A stretch of 6,026 bases of DNA from a bacterium (GCA_021850405.1 JAJZMA010000084.1:1-6026); one strand, 5' to 3'; shown: positions 1 through 6,026, numbered from the stretch's first letter. Numbers and translations: made by a program. The notes: a model not told the origin generated them from the letters alone.

Positions 1-207
1 GCGGGCCTTCCTGATCCTGACCTGTGTATCAGATCAGCGGGGGAGAGCAGACTCTCAAATTTTCTCCTCTGGCAGTCAGCGTACGCCGAGTTCTATGTCA
101 CAGCTACACTCTGGCCCGACTTTGGCCCGCCGGACCTGCGGGCTGCAGTGTCGGATTTTCTTGCCCGGCGGCGAAAGTTCGGCGGTGTGCTGTCTGAGGA
201 GGTGTGA
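1..207 (+). CDS. uppS: Undecaprenyl diphosphate synthase (cis-prenyltransferase), C-terminal end only
   Basis: Reading frame 1 is open from the left edge to TGA at 205-207 and gives 68 residues of the C-terminal part of UppS; the rest lies outside the window. UppS condenses eight IPP units onto farnesyl diphosphate to make C55-PP, the precursor of the lipid carrier for peptidoglycan. The fragment reads [20 protein letters not shown], then AYAEFY, WPDF and finally RRRKFGG, which is the conserved C-terminal block of the family. Residues matching E. coli Arg194, Glu198, Arg200, Ser202 (IPP diphosphate binding) and Glu213 (Mg2+) are all present, at fragment positions 11, 15, 17, 19 and 30. The usual RTSGE or RTGGE reads RSAGE here, a mild change. 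The stop overlaps the cdsA ATG by one base. Identification is firm; only the truncation by the window edge limits it. Confidence 0.95.
   Translation, partial: AGLPDPDLCIRSAGESRLSNFLLWQSAYAEFYVTATLWPDFGPPDLRAAVSDFLARRRKFGGVLSEEV
197..202 (+). promoter_or_regulatory. Shine-Dalgarno site for cdsA
   Basis: A perfect AGGAGG lies inside the last codons of uppS, four bases before the ATG at 207. It would leave only one base before the alternative GTG at 204, so it favours ATG 207 as the cdsA start. Confidence 0.75.
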
Positions 208-1043
208 TGCTGCGCAGGATAGCATCGGCGCTCGTGCTTGGTGTGCTCGTGCTTTTGGTGATATGGTTTCGCGGCCCGCTGCTCGACGCAGTCCTCGCAC
301 TTGTGCTCCTACTAGCCTGTTTTGAGTTCAGTAAACTCAATCCTGGGACCGATTTCCGGCAACTGCTGTCTTTTCTTGTACCGATTTGCCTGCTCTTTCT
401 GGGTGCAACGCTGGTCTCACTGCTCCATCCTGGGACGGCCATAAGACTGCTGCCCTACATGCTTGCCGGTTTGGCTGCAATCGTACTGCCACTAACCCTT
501 GTTGGAGGGAAGGATGCATGGACACTCTGGACTCTCGTTGTGAGCGGGACGATATATATCGCTAGCGGTACGTCAGCTATCCTCCTGCTCCTGTTGCAGA
601 CACGCGGACCGGCATCCGGCGGCCATTATGGCCAGCTACTCTTTATCGTGATACTTGCTGGCGTAATCGCCTGCGACACAGCAGCATATTTTGTGGGCAG
701 CTGGATTGGCAAACACCGTTTTTTTCCCGCAATCTCGCCAGCCAAGAGCGTTGAGGGTGCAGTTGCGGGATTTTGCTTTGCTGTGGTCCTGGGCGTCGTC
801 CTAGGGGTATGGCGGGTCCACATGTTCTGGCCCCTTGCTGCAATTCTGGGAGGACTTGTCGGGGCTGGTGCCCAGGCCGGGGATCTGGCGGAGTCTTCGA
901 TGAAGCGGATTGCCGGCGTCAAGGATTCCGGCTCCCTGATTCCTGGCCATGGTGGAATTCTGGACCGCATTGACAGCCTTATGGTGGTGGCTCCACTCTC
1001 TGCGTGTTACCTTGGCCTATTGGGGATGATTCACCAGTTATGA
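207..1043 (+). CDS. cdsA: Phosphatidate cytidylyltransferase (CDP-diacylglycerol synthase)
   Basis: CdsA joins CTP and phosphatidic acid to make CDP-diacylglycerol, the branch point of phospholipid synthesis, in the cytoplasmic membrane. The 278-residue product is strongly hydrophobic throughout, with several predicted membrane segments, and has the usual family length. The C-terminal CdsA signature is complete at about residues 231-256: SMKR, four residues, KDSG, then PGHGGILDRID. A second conserved stretch at about 157-188 begins DTAAYFVG and contains GKHRFFPAISPAKSVEG, which matches the cytidylyltransferase block of the family. The start is ATG 207, chosen from the AGGAGG spacing; GTG 204 would add one residue. 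The gene overlaps uppS by one base and dxr by four, so translation of the three is probably coupled. Nothing looks broken. Confidence 0.96.
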   Translation: MLRRIASALVLGVLVLLVIWFRGPLLDAVLALVLLLACFEFSKLNPGTDFRQLLSFLVPICLLFLGATLVSLLHPGTAIRLLPYMLAGLAAIVLPLTLVGGKDAWTLWTLVVSGTIYIASGTSAILLLLLQTRGPASGGHYGQLLFIVILAGVIACDTAAYFVGSWIGKHRFFPAISPAKSVEGAVAGFCFAVVLGVVLGVWRVHMFWPLAAILGGLVGAGAQAGDLAESSMKRIAGVKDSGSLIPGHGGILDRIDSLMVVAPLSACYLGLLGMIHQL

Positions 1044-2239
1044 GCGCTGATCTGCTGCCACATGGGTCGGCTGGACCACAAAAGCCACCACCAGCAACTC
1101 GCAGGGTGGTTCTGCTTGGCGCAGCAGGATCGGTGGGACGCCAGGCGCTTTCTGTCATAGAGGCCAATCCAGAGCGCTTTTCCCTTGTGGGGGCAACAGT
1201 GGAGAAGAACCATGGCTTCCTGTTGCAGTTGCATGGCCGCTACCCTGGGGCCAGCTACGCGTCGCTTCTGCCAGATCCGGCGAGCGGTACAACCCCTCCC
1301 TGGCTTGGCGTGGGCCTCTCGGCCACTCTGGAGGTTTCCACAGTCGACTGCGATGTTGTGCTGGTTGCCATTCCTGGCGCTGCTGCACTCGAACCAGCGA
1401 TGGTAGCTGTTCGGCGGGGCCGTGACATAGCGCTCTCCTCAAAAGAGGTCATGGTGATGGCAGGGCCAGTTGTGAACGCAACCGCGAGCCAGGCTGGCTC
1501 ACGGATCTTTCCTGTCGATAGCGAACACAGTGCAATCTGGCAATGCCTTCGGGGTGAGGCAGAAGGCACCGTGTTGCGGTTGCTACTGACTGCAAGCGGC
1601 GGTGCGCTGCGGGATCTACCGCTTTGCGAACTGCAGCGGGTTACACCTGAGCAGGCACTCGCACATCCAACCTGGTCAATGGGGCCAAAGGTAACTGTTG
1701 ACTCTGCAAGCCTGATGAATAAGGGACTTGAAATTATAGAGGCGCGGCACCTTTTTTCTGTGGCCGTGGAGCATATCGATGTCCTGCTACACAGGCAAAG
1801 CATCGTGCACTCGATGGTAGAGTTTGTGGATGGTGCAATTATGGCCCAGATTGGGAGTCCGGATATGAGGCTGCCTGTTGCCCTGGCGCTATCTGCCGGT
1901 GACAGGCTGGAAGGTGCAGCAAGAAAGCTTGACCTGTCGGAGCTTGCGCAACTCGAATTTGCACCAGTCGACCAGGAGCGGTATCCGCTTTACTCGGTGG
2001 CACGGTCGGCCGCCACCGATAGCACAGGAGCCTGTATCGCAATGAACGCTGCGGACGAGGTAGCAGTGGCCGCATTTCTGTCACACCGGTGCGGCTATCT
2101 GGATATTGTTTCAGTTGTCTCAGAGGTAGTGGCGAAGTTCTCCGGAACAGCGGCAGAAGACATTCCTGAAATTCTGGAGCTCGACCGGCGCGCACGGCAG
2201 GTGGCACATGAACTCCTGGCAGCAGTTGGCGGGCCCTGA
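1040..2239 (+). CDS. dxr: 1-deoxy-D-xylulose 5-phosphate reductoisomerase
   Basis: Dxr converts DXP to 2-C-methyl-D-erythritol 4-phosphate using NADPH and a divalent metal, the first committed step of the MEP isoprenoid pathway in the cytosol. The 399-residue protein has a Rossmann motif GAAGSVG (residues 27-33) and a conserved Lys at 135 in SSKE. The metal site VDSEH has Asp160, Ser161 and Glu162. Substrate residues include Ser186 (ASGG), His209 in HPTWSMG, and Ser222, Asn227, Lys228 and Glu231 in VDSASLMNKGLE. From Ser186 on these even keep E. coli numbering. PDMRLPVA and a complete C-terminal domain follow. The start is the ATG at 1040, which overlaps the cdsA TGA (ATGA); an upstream in-frame ATG at 1004 would sit well inside cdsA and add 12 unsupported residues. 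No strong ribosome binding site precedes 1040, so coupling to cdsA is likely. The usual GSTGSIG has become GAAGSVG. Confidence 0.97.
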   Translation: MSADLLPHGSAGPQKPPPATRRVVLLGAAGSVGRQALSVIEANPERFSLVGATVEKNHGFLLQLHGRYPGASYASLLPDPASGTTPPWLGVGLSATLEVSTVDCDVVLVAIPGAAALEPAMVAVRRGRDIALSSKEVMVMAGPVVNATASQAGSRIFPVDSEHSAIWQCLRGEAEGTVLRLLLTASGGALRDLPLCELQRVTPEQALAHPTWSMGPKVTVDSASLMNKGLEIIEARHLFSVAVEHIDVLLHRQSIVHSMVEFVDGAIMAQIGSPDMRLPVALALSAGDRLEGAARKLDLSELAQLEFAPVDQERYPLYSVARSAATDSTGACIAMNAADEVAVAAFLSHRCGYLDIVSVVSEVVAKFSGTAAEDIPEILELDRRARQVAHELLAAVGGP

Positions 2240-2240
2240 T

Positions 2241-3500
2241 ATGGGAGTAGTTCTTTTTGTTGTTTCTGTAGCCGCACTTCTGGTCATTGTTATTGGGGTG
2301 CACGAATACGGACACTGCATCGTTGCAAAGCTGGTTGGCATTGGGGTTGATGAGTTTGCCCTTGGGTTCGGGCCCCGACTGGGCGGATTTTCAACATCCA
2401 ATACCAGGTACTCTATCCGGCTGATTCCGGCTGGGGGCTACGCCAGGCTGAAGGGGATGGTGCCGGGCGACCGGGACACAGAGCCAGACAGCTTTTACCA
2501 GGCGTCCAGATGGCGCCGCGCCGCTGCGATACTTGCGGGCGTGGTATTCAACTTCGCCTTTGCTGGAGTGTGCTTCATGGTGGCACTGCTCCTGCCCCTT
2601 TCATCTGCTTACGGCCCGGGGGAGGCAGCACATCGGGCTGGGCTGCGTAATGGCGACAATATTGTCGCAGTGGATGGCATACCTATTCCTGCGGCTCCCC
2701 CCAGTGCGACTGACGCGGCTTACTTTCGGGCCACCTCAGCAGCAATGGGACACCCGGTGGAGGTGACCTATGTAAGGAATGGAAAGACCAGGCATGCTCT
2801 GGTGCATCCGGAGCTGCTGCTGGCAAACGTGTCACCGGGTCCGCATGACTCCCTTCCCCTTGGTCTTCTTGTCATCACCTCGGTGGACGGGCGACCGGTT
2901 GGGACGGGCCCTCCCGGGTCAGTCGTGATGGACGGTGCAAAAGTCACCCTGGCTGGCTACGTCCTTACTGCCAATGGGGGCAAGGGCAAGTCCTTTACTG
3001 GCACTGATCAGGGCATTGAAGCAGCGACCAGCATCGCTCTTGGCGCCAACCAGGTGGCATGGAAGCTTGGGGTTTCTCCGGGGGAGCCGGGCGCCAATCT
3101 GTGGCAGGCGCTAACCAATGGTTACAGGGATGTCGGCCTCACAACAATTTGCACCGTCCAGGGGATCATATATCTTGCAAGTACGCCCAAAAGTGGGGGA
3201 ATCACCGGGCCCAACGGTCTTGTTGGGCCAGTTGGCGTGGCCCAGATTGCAGATACCGCAGCCCAGGAAGGCTGGGCAAGCTACATTTCCACGATAGGAT
3301 TGATAAGTGTGAGTCTTGGTCTTCTCAATGCCCTGCCGGTGCCATTTCTGGATGGGGGACGGCTACTCTTTGTCCTGATCGAGACGCTGCGAAGAAAACG
3401 GGTGAATCCGGTTACCGAGGCAGTGGTCCACGCGATTGGGCTAGCGTTTATACTTGTAGTCGCAATGGATATAACTGTCGGTGACATATCCCGGCTGTAA
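2241..3500 (+). CDS. rseP: RseP-type site-2 intramembrane zinc metalloprotease (M50 family) with PDZ domain
   Basis: Members of this family cut membrane-spanning substrates such as anti-sigma factors and leftover signal peptides. The 419-residue protein starts with a membrane segment carrying the zinc motif HEYGH at residues 21-25, next to VAKLVGI. A second hydrophobic stretch around 93-115 contains GVVFNF. A PDZ domain covers about 120-195 (AGLRNGDNIVAVDG). The third zinc ligand is Asp371 in NALPVPFLDGG, and a last membrane segment (about 394-413) ends near the C-terminus. The stretch around 211-218 (VITSVDGR) may be the rest of a second, degenerate PDZ. The start at ATG 2241, one base after dxr, puts HEYGH where E. 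coli RseP has it (His22). ATG 2208 inside dxr would add 11 residues. The native substrate cannot be told from the sequence, as no anti-sigma gene is in the window. E. coli RseP is about 450 residues. Confidence 0.94.
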   Translation: MGVVLFVVSVAALLVIVIGVHEYGHCIVAKLVGIGVDEFALGFGPRLGGFSTSNTRYSIRLIPAGGYARLKGMVPGDRDTEPDSFYQASRWRRAAAILAGVVFNFAFAGVCFMVALLLPLSSAYGPGEAAHRAGLRNGDNIVAVDGIPIPAAPPSATDAAYFRATSAAMGHPVEVTYVRNGKTRHALVHPELLLANVSPGPHDSLPLGLLVITSVDGRPVGTGPPGSVVMDGAKVTLAGYVLTANGGKGKSFTGTDQGIEAATSIALGANQVAWKLGVSPGEPGANLWQALTNGYRDVGLTTICTVQGIIYLASTPKSGGITGPNGLVGPVGVAQIADTAAQEGWASYISTIGLISVSLGLLNALPVPFLDGGRLLFVLIETLRRKRVNPVTEAVVHAIGLAFILVVAMDITVGDISRL

Positions 3501-3505
3501 AAGGC

Positions 3506-3510
3506 AGGAG
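3506..3510 (+). promoter_or_regulatory. Shine-Dalgarno site for ispG
   Basis: AGGAG lies in the 14-base gap between rseP and ispG, four bases before the ATG at 3515. This supports that start and suggests ispG is loaded by ribosomes independently rather than only through coupling to rseP. Confidence 0.7.
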
Positions 3511-3514
3511 TGGA

Positions 3515-4681
3515 ATGGAAAGGCGCAAGACTGTGCCAGTCAATGTGGGTGGCGTGGTAGTGGGCGGGGCTGCCAGGGTTTCGGTCCAGACAATGACCAA
3601 GACCCAGACCGAGGATATCAAAGGGACACTCGCCCAGATTGAGAGGGCAGCCGCTGCTGGTGCAGACATTATCAGGGTCACCTGTGACACCCAGGAGGCT
3701 GCAGTCGCACTGCGGGAGATAGTCAAGGGGTCGCCTCTTCCAATCGTGGCAGACATCCACTATGACGCACCACTTGCGCTTCGGGCCCTGGAGGCAGGAG
3801 TAGCCTGCCTTCGGCTCAATCCTGGCAATATTACTGACTCAGCAAAGGTAGCTGAGATTGCGGGAGAGGCTAAGCGGCGTGGAGTCCCAATACGGATCGG
3901 GGTCAATGCAGGCAGTATCCCCAGTCGCAAGGAGCTGGTGCGCGGACGCGGAGCAACTGTGGAGGACGCTGCTGCCAATATGGTTGAGGCAGCCCTTGGC
4001 CACATCAGGATTCTGGAGGAGCTGCAGTTTTTGGCAATCAAGGTGTCCCTCAAGGCCAGTGATGTTCCAACTACGCTGCTTGCCAACCGCAAGTTTGCGG
4101 AGTTGAACCTTCCATATCCATTGCACCTGGGCCTTACCGAGGCGGGCCCGCCATCTACTGGAGTGGTCAAGTCGGCCATCGGGATCGGTACCCTTCTGGC
4201 TGAAGGAATTGGGGATACGATCCGGGTGTCACTGGTGGCAGATCCGGAAGAGGAGGTGCGCGTAGCAAGGCAGATACTTGCCAGCCTCGAGACGCAGCCT
4301 TCGGGACCCAACCTGATAGCATGCCCCACCTGTGGCCGACTGGAGATTGACATGGTCCCGATGGTCAAGCAGGTGGAGGCGGCGATGGCTGGGATCAAGC
4401 GGCCGCTGACGGTGTCGGTTATGGGCTGTGTGGTCAATGGGCCGGGAGAAGGAATGCACGCAGACATAGGCATTGCGGGCGGTCGCCAGAAAGGGATCAT
4501 CTACCGCAATGGAAGGGTGCTTGCTACCTTGCCAGAGGAGCAGTTGATCGGCCGACTGGTGGACGAACTGGAGCGGATCGCGGCCGAGGATCGGGAGCTG
4601 CTGGCGAGAGGGCTTCCCCTTCCTTCTGGGCTCCCCGAAGAGACCCCGACCCTGGCGCCGCTACCTATGGCGAGGCGCTGA
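3515..4681 (+). CDS. ispG: 4-hydroxy-3-methylbut-2-enyl diphosphate synthase (4Fe-4S, IspG/GcpE)
   Basis: IspG reductively opens the ring of MEcPP to give HMBPP, the next-to-last step of the MEP pathway, in the cytosol. The 388-residue protein has an N-terminal TIM-barrel half (SVQTMTKT, GADIIRVT, VADIHYD, LRLNPGNI) and a C-terminal iron-sulfur domain. The three cluster cysteines Cys270 and Cys273 (CPTCGR) and Cys305 (GCVVNGPGE), plus catalytic Glu312, are present and fall at exactly the E. coli positions. It is the short bacterial form, without the inserted middle domain of plant and some bacterial enzymes. A tail of about 20 residues rich in Pro and Leu follows the conserved end. It needs a flavodoxin or ferredoxin donor, not encoded here. 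Together with dxr in the same operon it supplies IPP for uppS upstream. Confidence 0.97.
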   Translation: MERRKTVPVNVGGVVVGGAARVSVQTMTKTQTEDIKGTLAQIERAAAAGADIIRVTCDTQEAAVALREIVKGSPLPIVADIHYDAPLALRALEAGVACLRLNPGNITDSAKVAEIAGEAKRRGVPIRIGVNAGSIPSRKELVRGRGATVEDAAANMVEAALGHIRILEELQFLAIKVSLKASDVPTTLLANRKFAELNLPYPLHLGLTEAGPPSTGVVKSAIGIGTLLAEGIGDTIRVSLVADPEEEVRVARQILASLETQPSGPNLIACPTCGRLEIDMVPMVKQVEAAMAGIKRPLTVSVMGCVVNGPGEGMHADIGIAGGRQKGIIYRNGRVLATLPEEQLIGRLVDELERIAAEDRELLARGLPLPSGLPEETPTLAPLPMARR

Positions 4682-4798
4682 AACGCAGCCTCCAGGGGCC
4701 AGTTGCCCACACAATCTGGTAACAGTGGTTACGATCCGACATCCCTACTGGATCGGCACTCGCAGAGTCCGGCTACCATGGGGGAAAGGGGAAGCACT
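4682..4798 (+). other. Leader or spacer between ispG and the proline-rich membrane protein
   Basis: This stretch of 117 bases contains three possible in-frame starts for the next gene: TTG 4703, with AGGGG at 4694-4698; ATG 4778, with only a weak site before it; and GTG 4799 just after the stretch. It also holds a 6-bp inverted repeat, CGATCC at 4732-4737 and GGATCG at 4750-4755, with a 12-base loop, and a 5-bp repeat GTAAC/GTTAC at about 4719-4732. Neither is followed by a run of T, so neither looks like an intrinsic terminator. If TTG 4703 is the real start, most of this stretch is coding. No clear promoter was recognised. Confidence 0.4.
4787..4792 (+). promoter_or_regulatory. Candidate Shine-Dalgarno site for the proline-rich membrane protein
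   Basis: The purine-rich run GGGGAAAGGGGAAG includes AGGGGA, six bases before GTG at 4799. This is the best-spaced site among the three candidate starts and is the reason that GTG is preferred, though the AGGGG before TTG 4703 is a real competitor. Confidence 0.45.
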
Positions 4799-5395
4799 GT
4801 GACCAATGACGCGCAGGGACCTATAGACCCCGGGAGTCCAGCCCCAGGCGATCCGCAGGGCGGCCAGCCTGTGCTGCCCCTCCCACATGAGTCACTCCAT
4901 CCACCCCAGGGCGGACTGCACCAGGAGCTGCCTGGCCCGCCATCCAATGTTGTCCAGTATCCGGGCAGCTATCAGCCGCCTGATCCGCCTGCGGAAGGGA
5001 ATGTGCCCTGGCCAGCTCCTGATCCTGCCTCGATCGCCACACCGCAAGCAGATGCGAACGCGGCTGCAGCTGTCGCGCCGGTGCCTGGTTTTGCCCATGC
5101 CGAGCCTCCGCCCACCCCGCAGAGCCTGCGTTTTTACCCCCCAGTCATATCGGGAACAAGGATGGCACTGGCAGGTGTGCTTGGAGGTTGTGGATGTCTT
5201 TTCATAATGGTGCTTGTCGTGATCATGATTCTGGCCACCGTTGGTACATCTGTAGCGAATTCAGGGGGCAGTAGCGGTGGCAGTTCTGGTGGTGTGACTA
5301 CCGAGCGGTTCACCAGAGCTGGAGGTTTCAGCGGCAGTGGCATCCCGGCAGATGGTACTTTTCAGCTGTCGCGCATCGTTCAGGTAGAGCCATGA
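4799..5395 (+). CDS. Unrecognised proline-rich single-span membrane protein
   Basis: I do not recognise this protein and assign no function. From GTG 4799 it has 198 residues. The first 120 or so are low-complexity and rich in Pro, Gly, Gln and Ala, with no visible fold. One strongly hydrophobic segment follows at about 122-153, containing GGCGC with cysteines at 131 and 133. After it come the flexible linker GGSSGGSSGG and a tail of about 35 residues. The N-terminus has no signal peptide, so the likely topology is a cytoplasmic proline-rich arm, one helix, and a short outer tail, though the flanking charges are too few to be sure. TTG 4703 (230 residues) and ATG 4778 (205 residues) are alternative starts. 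It is coding rather than chance: it is co-directional, fills the gap between two conserved genes, and its stop overlaps the next ATG (ATGA). It could be a scaffold or a small regulator of the envelope, but that is a guess. Confidence 0.7.
   Translation: MTNDAQGPIDPGSPAPGDPQGGQPVLPLPHESLHPPQGGLHQELPGPPSNVVQYPGSYQPPDPPAEGNVPWPAPDPASIATPQADANAAAAVAPVPGFAHAEPPPTPQSLRFYPPVISGTRMALAGVLGGCGCLFIMVLVVIMILATVGTSVANSGGSSGGSSGGVTTERFTRAGGFSGSGIPADGTFQLSRIVQVEP
5268..5293 (+). repeat. Gly/Ser-coding direct repeat in the membrane protein
   Basis: Two imperfect copies of a 13-base unit (GGCAGTAGCGGTG and GGCAGTTCTGGTG) encode the GGSSGGSSGG linker just after the membrane helix. The copies use different serine codons, so this is a diverged repeat kept as a flexible spacer and not a fresh duplication. 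Confidence 0.6.
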
Positions 5396-5463
5396 CGCTG
5401 GCGCTGGCGCTGGCACTGCGGTGTACACATGTGCTAAAGGGTACCTCTCTTCTGGCGCAATGA
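5392..5463 (+). CDS. Possible 23-residue mini-ORF between the membrane protein and rel
   Basis: ATG at 5392 overlaps the stop of the proline-rich protein (ATGA), and the mini-ORF's own TGA at 5461-5463 overlaps the ATG of the rel gene (ATGA again). The 23-residue product begins MTLALALALR and ends LLAQ. The first half is hydrophobic because of a GCTGGC hexamer repeat. It is in a different frame from rel, so it is not an N-terminal extension of it. No good ribosome binding site precedes it, or rel at 5460, so one reading is that ribosomes ending the upstream gene restart here, translate the mini-ORF and are handed to rel. It could equally be a chance frame in a short spacer. Whether the peptide does anything itself is unknown. 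Confidence 0.35.
   Translation: MTLALALALRCTHVLKGTSLLAQ
5397..5414 (+). repeat. Three tandem copies of GCTGGC
   Basis: Three exact head-to-tail copies of a hexamer lie just after the mini-ORF start and encode its Leu-Ala repeats. Gain or loss of a unit would change the length by two codons without shifting frame. Confidence 0.7.
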
Positions 5464-6026
5464 TACTGTCTGAGCTTCATCAAAAAATCTCCTACCTGAC
5501 CGCCGCCGACCGGGAGCTGGTCGACCGGGCGTATCTGCTGGCTGCGCAGGCCCACGAGGGTCAGCTGCGGGTGAGCGGGGAACCGTACATCGAGCACCCG
5601 GTATCTGTTACCAGCATACTGGCTGACCTGCATCTCGACGCAGATACGCTCGCCGCAGCAATGCTTCACGACACGGTAGAAGATACAGCAGTAAGCAGGG
5701 AAGACATAGAAGCCCAGTTTGGGCCCGTGGTAGCCAAGCTCGTGGATGGGGTGACCAAACTTGGCAAGATCCATGTCCACAGTCAGGAGCAGGCCCAGGC
5801 GGAAAACATTCGCAAGATGCTGGTGTCCATGGCCGAGGACATCAGGGTCGTATTCATAAAGCTTGCAGACCGTCTCCATAACATGCGAACCGTTGCAGTG
5901 CTTCCCGAATCAAGAAGGCTAAGGATTGCCCGGGAGACCATGGACATTTATGCTCCGCTGGCACACCGCCTGGGGATGTGGCAGGTGAAATGGGAGCTGG
6001 AGGATCTTGCCTTCGAGCAGCTGGAT
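5460..6026 (+). CDS. rel: RelA/SpoT-family (p)ppGpp synthetase/hydrolase, N-terminal part
   Basis: The frame stays open to the right edge and gives 189 residues, the hydrolase (HD) domain and the start of the linker to the synthetase domain of a long Rel enzyme. The protein opens MILSELHQKISYLTAADREL, typical of the family. The HD residues are present: His46 in YIEHP, His70 and Asp71 in MLHDTVEDT with Glu74 and Asp75, and Asp137 in KLADRLHNMRT. These equal His53, His77, Asp78, Glu81 and Asp144 of the Streptococcus Rel enzyme with a constant offset of 7. An intact HD site means ppGpp hydrolysis is expected, so this is a bifunctional Rel or SpoT type, not a hydrolase-dead RelA. APLAHRLGMW follows near the end. 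Common RKSGEPY reads RVSGEPY. Synthetase, TGS and ACT domains lie beyond the window. ATG 5460 is chosen; GTG 5421 is an in-frame alternative without support. Confidence 0.93.
   Translation, partial: MILSELHQKISYLTAADRELVDRAYLLAAQAHEGQLRVSGEPYIEHPVSVTSILADLHLDADTLAAAMLHDTVEDTAVSREDIEAQFGPVVAKLVDGVTKLGKIHVHSQEQAQAENIRKMLVSMAEDIRVVFIKLADRLHNMRTVAVLPESRRLRIARETMDIYAPLAHRLGMWQVKWELEDLAFEQLD

Noticed and set aside
95..325. Plus-strand open frame across the uppS-cdsA junction
   Set aside because: It overlaps two recognised genes in a third frame and has no conserved motif.
1255..1803. Minus-strand open frame of 182 codons opposite dxr
   Set aside because: Shadow of dxr, whose active-site residues all lie in the + frame.
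2208..2240. Upstream ATG for rseP inside dxr
   Set aside because: AGGTGG precedes it by only three bases, and it would push HEYGH to residue 32, away from the usual position near residue 22; ATG 2241 fits better.
3760..4500. Minus-strand open frame of 246 codons opposite ispG
   Set aside because: It lies fully antisense to a well-conserved enzyme, its product is a Ser/Arg/Pro-rich low-information sequence with no motif, and such long frames are a known side effect of GC-rich codon use.
4703..4735. Promoter-like TTGCCC and TACGAT pair after ispG
   Set aside because: The spacing is about 21 bases, longer than the usual 16-18, and the boxes match consensus poorly.
4732..4755. Intrinsic terminator after ispG
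   Set aside because: The 6-bp stem has a 12-base loop and no T run after it, so it should not stop transcription.
5421..5459. GTG start that would extend rel by 13 residues
   Set aside because: There is no ribosome binding site before it, and the protein from ATG 5460 already starts as the family does.
5328..5879. Minus-strand open frame of 183 codons opposite rel
   Set aside because: The + strand here encodes an intact HD hydrolase domain with all catalytic residues; the antisense product shows no family features.

Overview
The window holds a tightly packed run of housekeeping genes, all on the + strand: the end of uppS, then cdsA, dxr, rseP and ispG, an unrecognised proline-rich membrane protein, a 23-codon mini-ORF, and the start of a RelA/SpoT-family gene that runs off the right edge. 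The DNA is moderately GC-rich. The uppS-cdsA-dxr-rseP-ispG order is widespread in bacteria. The style of the Rel protein and the single-domain 388-residue IspG fit a Chloroflexota-like organism best, but that placement is an impression from family knowledge and was not tested.

Layout. Bases 1-207 are the last 68 codons of undecaprenyl diphosphate synthase. cdsA (207-1043) overlaps it by one base. dxr (1040-2239) overlaps cdsA through ATGA. rseP (2241-3500) starts one base after dxr. ispG (3515-4681) follows after 14 bases with a good ribosome binding site. A stretch of about 117 bases with an uncertain start then leads into the proline-rich single-span membrane protein (preferred 4799-5395). 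Its stop overlaps the ATG of the mini-ORF (5392-5463), whose stop in turn overlaps the ATG of the rel gene (5460 to the edge). No convincing terminator or promoter was seen, so all genes may be co-transcribed.

How the genes fit together. Dxr and IspG are steps of the MEP pathway, which makes the IPP that UppS polymerises into the C55 carrier for cell-wall synthesis. CdsA makes CDP-diacylglycerol for phospholipids. RseP is a site-2 intramembrane protease of the envelope-stress type. Rel makes or degrades (p)ppGpp. The set is therefore a membrane and envelope supply operon followed by a stringent-response gene. The catalytic residues that can be checked are intact in every recognised enzyme.

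No mobile element, CRISPR array, RNA gene or clearly new system was found. The least explained parts are the proline-rich membrane protein and the double ATGA relay through the mini-ORF into rel.
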